Positions 1 to 5,181 of a stretch of 9,189 bases of DNA are shown in pieces. Source of the stretch: Thermoleophilia bacterium (GTDB lineage Bacteria; Actinomycetota; Thermoleophilia; Gaiellales; SKUG01); NCBI GenBank assembly GCA_020438525.1, contig JAGQUL010000141.1, positions 1,904 to 11,092 on the forward strand, given 5' to 3'. Every line of letters starts with the position of its first letter. The first letter of the stretch is position 1. The translations under genes were made by a program, and so were the position numbers. The notes beneath the pieces were generated by a model that ran no database searches, was not told where the DNA came from, and saw only the letters and a program-made list of their open reading frames with translations.

Positions 1-1315
1 CCTCGTCGTCGGCCTCGGCCGCCGCGGGAGCCTCGGGCTCCTCCGGCTCGTCCTCGACCTCGGGTGCGACCCAGCCTTCGTGCAGGGAGCAGAACGACTC
101 GCCCGGCTCCGCCGCGTTCGGGCAGCGCTTGCCGGTCTTGAGCACGGCCTGGCAGCGACCGTCGTTCTCGACCTGCACGTCGCCGCTGCCGCCGCTCGAC
201 GGCTCGGGCGCGTTCGCGTCGTACTCGGCGGCGCTGCGGATGTCGATCCGCCAGCCGGTCAGGCGTGCCGCAAGGCGTGCGTTCTGACCTTCGCGACCGA
301 TCGCGAGCGCCAGGTTGTCCTCGGGCACGATCACCGTCGCCTGCATCGACTCGTCGTCGACGAGCACTTCCTTCACGCGCGCGGGCGAGAGCGCCTTCGC
401 GATGAAGCGCGCCGGCTCGTCGTTCCACGGGATGATGTCGATCTTCTCGCCGCGCAGCTCGCTCACGACCATGCGCACGCGGCTGCCTCGCGGTCCGACG
501 CACGCACCGACCGGGTCGACGCCCTGCACGGTGCTCTCCACCGCGATCTTCGAGCGGTACCCGGGCTCGCGCGCCACGCTCTTGATGATCACGAGGCCGT
601 CGCCGACCTCGGGCACCTCGAGCTCGAACAGTCGGCGGATCATCTCCTCGCTGCCGCGCGACAGCACGATCTGGGGGCCCTTGGTGCCGTTGCGCACCTC
701 GAGGATCACTGCCTTGACGCGAGCTCCGTGGTCGTGTCGCTCGCCGGGGATGCCCTCGCTGTTGGGCAGGATCGCCTCGGCGCCTCGGCCGAGCTCCACG
801 ACGGTCACGCCGCGCTCCTGCGACTGCACGGTACCGTTGATCAGCTCGCCGACGCGATCGATGTACTCGTCGTACATGATCCCGCGCTCCGCCTCGCGGA
901 TTCGCTGCAGGATCACCTGCTTGGCCGTCTGCGCCGCGATGCGCCCGAACTCGCCGGACGGGTTGATCGGCACCGTCTCGATGTCCGAGGTCGGAACCTG
1001 CGACCAGTCGATGTCGAAGTCGATGTCGTCCTCGTCGTCGTCCTCGTCCGCCGGGGGCGCTTCGGCAGCCGCCTCGTCGAGCTCGGGCTCGTCCTTGAGG
1101 ATGATCGCCTCCATCGGCAGCTCGTCGCCCACGAACTGGTGGATCTGGAACGTGCCGTTGTCGCGATCGATCTCCACTCGTGCGAACGGGACCGCGTCGG
1201 GCGTCTTGCGGTAGGCCGCCAGGAGCGCGTCCTCGAGCGCCGTCAGCAGATCCTCGCCGGAGATGCCCTTCTCCTGCTCCAGCATGTACACCGCGTCGAT
1301 GATCTCCCGGCTCAT
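1..1315 (-). CDS. nusA: Transcription termination/antitermination factor NusA, 3' end cut by window edge
   Basis: NusA binds RNA polymerase and nascent RNA and modulates pausing, intrinsic termination and antitermination. The frame is open from an ATG at 1315 to the left edge, 438 codons visible and no stop. It opens MSREIIDAVYMLEQEKGISG, the usual NusA N-terminal domain, and returns to family sequence at EFGRIAAQTAKQVI. An S1 domain lies at about residues 161-221, KH1 has its loop GPRG at 274-277, and KH2 has GREGQNARLAARLTGW near 340-353. Two oddities stand out. There is an Asp/Glu-rich insert at about residues 76-102 in the N-terminal domain. After KH2 there is a tail with C388, C398, C409 and H412, followed by an acidic Pro/Ala/Glu stretch still running at the edge. 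The ATG overlaps the rimP stop (ATGA), so translation is probably coupled. The identity is secure; the role of the tail is unknown. Confidence 0.96.
   Translation of the reverse strand, partial: MSREIIDAVYMLEQEKGISGEDLLTALEDALLAAYRKTPDAVPFARVEIDRDNGTFQIHQFVGDELPMEAIILKDEPELDEAAAEAPPADEDDDEDDIDFDIDWSQVPTSDIETVPINPSGEFGRIAAQTAKQVILQRIREAERGIMYDEYIDRVGELINGTVQSQERGVTVVELGRGAEAILPNSEGIPGERHDHGARVKAVILEVRNGTKGPQIVLSRGSEEMIRRLFELEVPEVGDGLVIIKSVAREPGYRSKIAVESTVQGVDPVGACVGPRGSRVRMVVSELRGEKIDIIPWNDEPARFIAKALSPARVKEVLVDDESMQATVIVPEDNLALAIGREGQNARLAARLTGWRIDIRSAAEYDANAPEPSSGGSGDVQVENDGRCQAVLKTGKRCPNAAEPGESFCSLHEGWVAPEVEDEPEEPEAPAAAEADDE
80..154 (-). other. Cys3His zinc-binding-like motif in the NusA C-terminal tail
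   Basis: Within nusA, just after KH2, the translation contains C-x9-C-x10-C-x2-H (C388, C398, C409, H412) with the core GRCQAVLKTGKRC. The spacing and the TGKRC...FC-x2-H pattern resemble small bacterial zinc-knuckle modules of the DUF5763 type. Metal binding is inferred from the residues only. The motif is joined to the KH2 domain by a short Gly/Ser/Pro linker and followed by a strongly acidic tail. This module is not part of E. coli or Bacillus NusA. Confidence 0.7.
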
Positions 1316-1791
1316 GCCCGTCCTCCCTTTCGGGCTGCGGCCGCGGCGAAGGGGTCCTCCACCACGAGCCTGCAGCGCACCAGTTCCTCGAACGGCACGA
1401 CCCGCGACTCCCCACCTTCGGGGCGCACGGTCACGCCGCTCGTCTCGTCGACCGCCTCGACGACCACCACCGATGCCCGGTGACGACCCTCCTGGCGCAT
1501 TCGAACCTTCTCGCCGATCACTTCACGGAAGTGGTCGGGTGCCCGCAACGGCCGCTCGATCCCCGGGCTCGACACCTCGAGCTCGAAGTCGGGGCACGTA
1601 TCGCGGATGGCGTGGGTGACCGCCTCGCAGTCCTCGAGGCCGATCCCGTCGGGGGAATCGATGAAGACGGTCACCTTCTCCTGGGGATCGTTCAGCTCGA
1701 CCTCGAGCACCTCGATCGCCGGGAGCGCAGGGGCCAGCGCAGCCGCGATGCGGCCGTGCAGCTCTCGTTCCCTGTCGAAGTGTCGTGCCAT
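1312..1791 (-). CDS. rimP: Ribosome maturation factor RimP
   Basis: RimP assists 30S subunit assembly. The 159-residue product has the family hallmark FELEVSSPGIERPL at about residues 71-84, preceded by the N-terminal alpha/beta domain (VEVELND-type strand, IDSPDGIGLEDCEAV) and followed by the small C-terminal SH3-like domain (VIGEKVRMR ... VPFEELVRCRLV). I chose the ATG at 1791 because homology starts directly after it and no ATG, GTG or TTG lies in frame inside the predicted leader. There is no good Shine-Dalgarno sequence: the six-U tract of a terminator hairpin ends one base upstream of the ATG. The stop TGA overlaps the nusA ATG by four bases, the standard rimP-nusA operon order. Expression is probably controlled by the leader attenuator described separately. 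Confidence 0.95.
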   Translation of the reverse strand: MARHFDRERELHGRIAAALAPALPAIEVLEVELNDPQEKVTVFIDSPDGIGLEDCEAVTHAIRDTCPDFELEVSSPGIERPLRAPDHFREVIGEKVRMRQEGRHRASVVVVEAVDETSGVTVRPEGGESRVVPFEELVRCRLVVEDPFAAAAARKGGRA

Positions 1792-1792
1792 G

Positions 1793-1814
1793 AAAAAAGG
1801 GCCCGTTGGCCCTT
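1793..1814 (-). terminator. Intrinsic terminator directly before rimP (attenuator)
   Basis: On the minus strand a perfect 7-bp stem AAGGGCC / GGCCCTT with tetraloop AACG is followed by a run of Ts (six in total, the first two closing the stem). The T-run ends one base before the rimP ATG. The structure is oriented for transcripts entering rimP; the plus strand has no T-tract after the hairpin. Because it sits between promoter and gene, it should act as a premature terminator (attenuator), not as an operon end. Confidence 0.85.
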
Positions 1815-1830
1815 GAACGTCAGTTCCAGG
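1811..1830 (-). promoter_or_regulatory. Candidate antiterminator helix in the rimP leader
   Basis: The minus strand reads CCTGGAAC-TGAC-GTTCAAGG. Seven of eight positions pair around the TGAC loop, with one G-A mismatch. Its 3' arm uses the AAGG that also forms the 5' side of the terminator stem at 1811-1814, so the two structures compete. Further upstream the segment CGTCCGGC can pair with either of two earlier segments, CGGACG or GCCGGA, adding a second alternative fold. The pairing is seen in sequence; the switching is inference. Confidence 0.5.
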
Positions 1831-1871
1831 TTGCCGGACGGCGCGCAGCTCCGGCTCGTCGTCCGCCCGCG

Positions 1872-1880
1872 AGTATAGCA
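1872..1880 (-). promoter_or_regulatory. Extended -10 promoter of the rimP-nusA operon
   Basis: The minus strand carries TGC-TATACT, an extended -10 with five of six matches to TATAAT. I see no good -35 at 16-18 bp, which is compatible with an extended -10 promoter. Initiation about seven bases downstream would give a leader of roughly 74 nt ending at the rimP ATG, just long enough for the alternative helices and the terminator. Confidence 0.6.
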
Positions 1881-2009
1881 GGCAACACCGCTCCTGCCCG
1901 GCCGTGCGGCCTGCCCACACCATCGCCCGAACCGACGTGTCGTCACCACGTCGGGACATCGCCACCGAGCGACGCTGCAATCGGGTTTCATGCATCTTGA
2001 AATTTGTGC

Positions 2010-2039
2010 TTGACGGTTTTGCAGGTTGTCGCGTACAAC
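2010..2039 (+). promoter_or_regulatory. Promoter for the metalloprotease gene
   Basis: TTGACG (2010-2015), an 18-bp spacer, then TACAAC (2034-2039) lie in one of the few AT-rich patches of the window. The -35 matches five of six and the -10 four of six bases of the consensus. A short inverted repeat GTTGT / ACAAC (2025-2039) covers the -10 and could be a repressor site. The start codon is about 300 nt downstream, so the leader would be long. Confidence 0.5.
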
Positions 2040-2271
2040 ATAGATATACCCCCACCGGGCAGGCGCTTCTCTCCCCCTTGCAGCCCCGCCCACAACCGGA
2101 CGACGTCGAACTCCTCCCCCCTCCTCAGACGCTCGACCACCAGGGGTTTCGCGGGTCTCGCGCGGCACGGATGCCGCCGGGACCCGTCTCCTTCTTCTGT
2201 TGCACGACGGTACCCGCTTGCCGGATCCAGATGGTCGTCGTACCTTCGAGGTGCAGCACGCCGGCGCACGG

Positions 2272-2291
2272 CGATCCGAACGGATCGTTCG
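2272..2291 (+). repeat. Two overlapping perfect dyads in the metalloprotease leader
   Basis: CGATCCG-AA-CGGATCG (2272-2287, 7-bp arms) overlaps CGAACG-GAT-CGTTCG (2277-2291, 6-bp arms). They cannot form as hairpins together. They lie 35-55 bases upstream of the ribosome binding site and may be an operator or an RNA switch; no T-tract follows. Confidence 0.4.
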
Positions 2292-2326
2292 TCCGCACGG
2301 TCGCACGCCAGCGATCGGGTTGCACG

Positions 2327-2337
2327 AGGAGGGGGAA
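2327..2337 (+). promoter_or_regulatory. Ribosome binding site deciding the metalloprotease start
   Basis: AGGAGGGGGAA is the strongest purine-rich site in the window, its GGGGGA core eight bases before the GTG at 2345. It argues for this start over the long upstream open frame. Confidence 0.65.
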
Positions 2338-2344
2338 GCAGGTC

Positions 2345-3622
2345 GTGTCGTTCATCGACGGCATTTTCAATGGCATCACCGGCGCCGTGAAGGACGTCCT
2401 GGGGATCCATGACGCGCCCAGGCAGAACAGCGACGACTCTTCGCATGACGCGAAGACGAGCGGCCGCACGGCGAGCTCGGTCGAGACGAAGTACGAGCCG
2501 ACCAGCGCGGCCGCGTCCGGATCCAGCGACGATTCGCGGTTCTCGCTCCTGGGCTACCTCCAGTCGAACGTTGCGCAGCGCAACACCACCGCCGACGCGG
2601 GTGAGCCGGCCAGCGGCGCCGTATCGCCGCGGCCCGCTGCAGGCTCCGGTGCGACCGGCGTGGCGGGTGCACGGAGCAGCCGACTCGACTCGGCGCTGGC
2701 GAGCGCCGGGGTTCGCGAACCGATCGCGCAGTTTCGAACATCGGCACGGGCACAGGTGTTCGACGGCTCCGACACGAACTACGTGGGCGACGCCGACCAG
2801 CTTGCCTCGTCGGGCGGCGACGCGGCGGTCGCTGCGCGGAACGTCCAGCGGGGACTCGACTACTTCCATGACACGTTCGGTCGCGACGGTCTCGACAACG
2901 CCGGCTCCGCGGTCGAGGTGATCGTCGGCGACCACTCCACCGACGACTCCGGCCAGCAGCGATTCAAGGGCAACGGCGGGTACTACGCGATGCCGGACGG
3001 CCGGGGCGGCTACGGCGAGGCGGTCCACTTCGGCGAGGGCACGTCGTACGATGCGGCTCGCGGTCGTGTCGACCAGAAGCCGATGCAGTACGCCGAAGAC
3101 CTGACCATCCACGAGCTCGTGCACGGCGTCATTCGAAAGGAATCCGGCTATCTCGGCGGGCAGGCCGACGAGGCCGGCGCCACGAACGAGGCGATCGCCG
3201 ACGTGCTCGCCGCATCCGCGACGCGCGACTGGAAGCTCGGCGAGGGGATGTACACCGCGTCCAGCGACTACAAGCTCATGCGCAACATCGCCAATCCCGA
3301 CGACCCGACCGCGATCCATGGTCTGTGGACGTCGATGGACGACGTGCGTCGACACCAGCAGGCGGGCGAGGAGATCGAGGAGCACTGGGCGAGCGGCGTG
3401 ATCAGCACCGCTGCGTACCGGATGCAGCAGCGGCTGGGTGGCGAGGCAGGATGGCAGGCGGTCGAGCAGGTCTTCTACGGGGCGATCGAACAGCATCGAC
3501 TGGGCGACATGTCGTTCGAGTCGGTCGCGAACGCACTCCGGGGTTCGGCTGCATCGCTCTACGGCGACCGCAGCTCGCAGGAGCAGATCGTCGACGAGGA
3601 GCTGCGCCGCGCCGGCCTGTGA
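2345..3622 (+). CDS. M4 family (thermolysin-type) zinc metalloprotease, no signal peptide
   Basis: The predicted 425-residue product is a zinc endopeptidase. It has HELVH at residues 256-260 (zinc ligands H256 and H260, catalytic E257), the third zinc ligand E282 in TNEAIADVLA, and H347 in EHWASGVISTAAYRM, matching thermolysin His231 and its HINSGI context. The catalytic domain starts near residue 120 (AQVFDGSDTNYVG, LDYFHDTFGRDGLD). The usual M4 substrate-cleft motif (AFWNG..M.YGDG) is replaced by a divergent Gly-rich segment ending HFGEG. There is no signal peptide and no recognisable FTP/PepSY propeptide or PPC domain. Instead the N-terminus has an amphipathic stretch (FIDGIFNGITGAVKDVLGI) and about 90 Ser/Asp/Ala/Gly-rich residues. 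I chose the GTG at 2345 for the ribosome binding site GGGGGAA at 2331-2337. Earlier in-frame starts (ATG 2171, ATG 2231, GTG 1904) lack such sites and add no homology. The gene is convergent with the CNBD gene, 9 bp away. Confidence 0.88.
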   Translation: MSFIDGIFNGITGAVKDVLGIHDAPRQNSDDSSHDAKTSGRTASSVETKYEPTSAAASGSSDDSRFSLLGYLQSNVAQRNTTADAGEPASGAVSPRPAAGSGATGVAGARSSRLDSALASAGVREPIAQFRTSARAQVFDGSDTNYVGDADQLASSGGDAAVAARNVQRGLDYFHDTFGRDGLDNAGSAVEVIVGDHSTDDSGQQRFKGNGGYYAMPDGRGGYGEAVHFGEGTSYDAARGRVDQKPMQYAEDLTIHELVHGVIRKESGYLGGQADEAGATNEAIADVLAASATRDWKLGEGMYTASSDYKLMRNIANPDDPTAIHGLWTSMDDVRRHQQAGEEIEEHWASGVISTAAYRMQQRLGGEAGWQAVEQVFYGAIEQHRLGDMSFESVANALRGSAASLYGDRSSQEQIVDEELRRAGL

Positions 3623-3631
3623 GCTGCGTGG

Positions 3632-4897
3632 TCAGACCGGGTCGGTCGAGCTGATCCGGTTGAGCACGGTCGGCATCAGGTCACGACGGTGCAGCAGCGC
3701 GTCGCGCACGAACATCTGGAACTCGTCACGGGCGAGCACCCAGAAGCGTGAATCCTCGGTCGCCGCGACGGTGGCGGTTCGCTGGTCGGTGAACAGCAGC
3801 GCAGTCTCGCCGAAGAACTCGCCCTCGACGAGCTTGGCGATCGGCGTGCCGTCCTTCACCACGCCGACGCTCCCGCTGACGATCACGTAGAACGCATCTC
3901 CGGGGTCGCCCTGTCGAAACAGCACGGTTCCCCTGCTCGCCCGCTCCTCGCGCAGCACCTTCGCGAGCCGATCCAGATCGGTCGGCGTGAGCGCCCGGAA
4001 CAGCGGGACGCGTTCGAGCTGCGCACGTCGCTTCGACACGAGCACCGATCCGCGACCGTCGCGCATCTGCACGTGCGGGCGGATGAACCGATCGAACACG
4101 TCCGCATCGAACGACAGCAGCCGCGCGACGCGGTCTTCGCCGGCTCGCACCGTCGCGTTGCGGGGGGCTCCCTGCACCAGCGCGGCCTCGCCGAACCAGT
4201 CTCCCGGGCCCAGCGTCGCGAGCTCGTGGGGCGCGTCGTCGCCGCGTCGCTGCACGTCGACGGTGCCCGACTGGACGATGAAGAAGCGGTCGCCGCGTCC
4301 GCCCTCGCTCACGATGTAGCTGCCGGGCTGCCAGGACTCCTCGTGCGCCGCATCCGCGAGCGCGCCGATCGACTGGACGTCGAGCTCGGCGAACAGGGCG
4401 ACGCCGCGCAGGAAGCGGGCGAGCTCCGCGATCGCGGGCGAGCGTGCCCGCCACGGCCCGTCCCCGGATCGGTCACGGAGCGGCTCCGGTCGATCCTCGT
4501 CGGCCGCCGGCGACGGCTCGACCGGCGGCGGGACATGCGGTCGCCCGCCGAGCCGCTCGAGGTGCCTGACCACCTGTCGGTACAGGTCGGGCGGGTAGTC
4601 GTCGAGCAGCTCTGCGCGGACGAGCCGATCGACGAGCGACAGCACCGGCTCGACCGACAGCACGCCGTCGTCGATCCCCGCGACGATGATCTCGGCGATC
4701 GACAGCTCACCATCGAAGCGACGCACGATCGCGACCTCGTCGGAATCGATCGGGAGCACGCGTCGCGTCCCGGTCTGCACGAGCTCGTACTCGTCGCCGA
4801 TGTGGCGGATCCGGACGTCGTGCGACAGTCGCGGTCGCAGCGTGACGAGCGACAGTCGCCGGTCGAGCCGCTGCCAGAGGCCGAGGTCCTCGGTCAC
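3632..4897 (-). CDS. PqqD-like domain protein with two cyclic nucleotide-binding domains
   Basis: The predicted 421-residue soluble protein has three parts. Residues about 10-105 (VTLRPRLSHDVRIRHIGDEY ... VLPIDSDEVAIVRRFDG) resemble the PqqD-like/winged-helix N-terminus seen on actinobacterial CNBD and M50-peptidase proteins. A Pro/Asp/Glu-rich linker follows, then CNBD1 (about 165-285) and CNBD2 (about 296-405). Both phosphate-binding cassettes keep the key Glu and Arg: FGEAALVQGAPRNATV (E237, R246) and FGETALLFTDQRTATV (E364, R373), so both may bind cAMP or cGMP. There is no DNA-binding helix-turn-helix, membrane segment or catalytic domain, so it looks like a regulatory or adaptor protein. 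The GTG at 4897 is chosen because it overlaps the stop of the zinc-finger gene (GTGA); an upstream ATG at 4954 would run through that gene. The specific target is unknown. Confidence 0.85.
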   Translation of the reverse strand: MTEDLGLWQRLDRRLSLVTLRPRLSHDVRIRHIGDEYELVQTGTRRVLPIDSDEVAIVRRFDGELSIAEIIVAGIDDGVLSVEPVLSLVDRLVRAELLDDYPPDLYRQVVRHLERLGGRPHVPPPVEPSPAADEDRPEPLRDRSGDGPWRARSPAIAELARFLRGVALFAELDVQSIGALADAAHEESWQPGSYIVSEGGRGDRFFIVQSGTVDVQRRGDDAPHELATLGPGDWFGEAALVQGAPRNATVRAGEDRVARLLSFDADVFDRFIRPHVQMRDGRGSVLVSKRRAQLERVPLFRALTPTDLDRLAKVLREERASRGTVLFRQGDPGDAFYVIVSGSVGVVKDGTPIAKLVEGEFFGETALLFTDQRTATVAATEDSRFWVLARDEFQMFVRDALLHRRDLMPTVLNRISSTDPV

Positions 4898-5121
4898 GTG
4901 TCGTGTTCCTCCAGCACGAGGTCGAGACGCACGGGAGCGGGATGCGGTCGGCACCCGCCGCAGTGGATCGCGTCCTCGACGACGAGCGACTGGACCTGGC
5001 CGGAGCTGCCGCTCCAGGTCGTCAGCACGTACGGAAGGACCTGCGCGTGCACGCGGCAGGTCGCTCGACCGCAGAAGCGACAGGTCGCGGCTGCGGGTTC
5101 ATGGCAGGTCCAGCACTCCAT
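4894..5121 (-). CDS. Small B-box-like zinc-finger protein
   Basis: This 75-residue protein has a dense Cys/His pattern: C3-x2-C6-x7-C14-x2-C17-x4-C22-x2-H25, then H53, C54-x2-C57 and H60 near the end. The first part resembles the cross-brace B-box/treble-clef fingers found in some bacterial proteins, suggesting two zinc sites and a protein-interaction role; that is inference. It has no signal or membrane segment. The stop overlaps the GTG of the CNBD gene by four bases, and the start lies 60 bp after the histidine kinase stop on the same strand. It therefore probably belongs to a kinase, zinc-finger, CNBD operon. No strong ribosome binding site precedes its ATG. The reading frame is supported by the Cys/His pattern and the coupling, not by a named family. 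Confidence 0.75.
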   Translation of the reverse strand: MECWTCHEPAAATCRFCGRATCRVHAQVLPYVLTTWSGSSGQVQSLVVEDAIHCGGCRPHPAPVRLDLVLEEHDT

Positions 5122-5181
5122 GGCCCGGTCGTACCCGACACCGGCCCGGCCCTATCCATGCACTCGACGATCCGTCGGCGA

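Larger units (their letters stand above)
1792..2344. other. Divergent intergenic region between rimP and the metalloprotease gene
   Basis: The 553-bp stretch holds no gene I can support, although frames stay open through it because of high GC. From left to right it contains the rimP attenuator and promoter (to 1880), an undistinguished segment, an AT-richer island at about 1985-2050 with a rightward promoter, and a 300-nt leader for the metalloprotease with overlapping dyads at 2272-2291 and a strong ribosome binding site at 2327-2337. Codons in the leader, such as AGG AGG GGG just before the start, do not look like coding sequence of this genome. Confidence 0.7.

Noticed and set aside
80..1483. 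Long plus-strand open frames opposite nusA and rimP (also 315-1214 and 1480-1878)
   Set aside because: They are antisense to two clearly recognised genes, have Arg/His/Asp-rich low-information translations, and exist because GC-rich codons rarely form stops on the opposite strand.
1792..2055. N-terminal extension of RimP upstream of 1791
   Set aside because: RimP homology and usual length fit the ATG at 1791; the extension would translate the terminator hairpin and the promoter.
1904..2344. N-terminal extension of the metalloprotease to GTG 1904, ATG 2171 or ATG 2231
   Set aside because: No ribosome binding sites at those starts, no signal peptide or propeptide is gained, rare codons occur, and the longest version would start upstream of the predicted promoter.
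1988..3496. 502-codon minus-strand frame opposite the metalloprotease
   Set aside because: It is antisense to a gene with conserved HELVH and NEAIAD motifs, and its translation matches nothing I recognise.
5165..5177. Small dyad CGACG-ATC-CGTCG between the kinase stop and the zinc-finger start
   Set aside because: A 5-bp stem without a T-run is expected by chance in such GC-rich DNA and does not argue against co-transcription.
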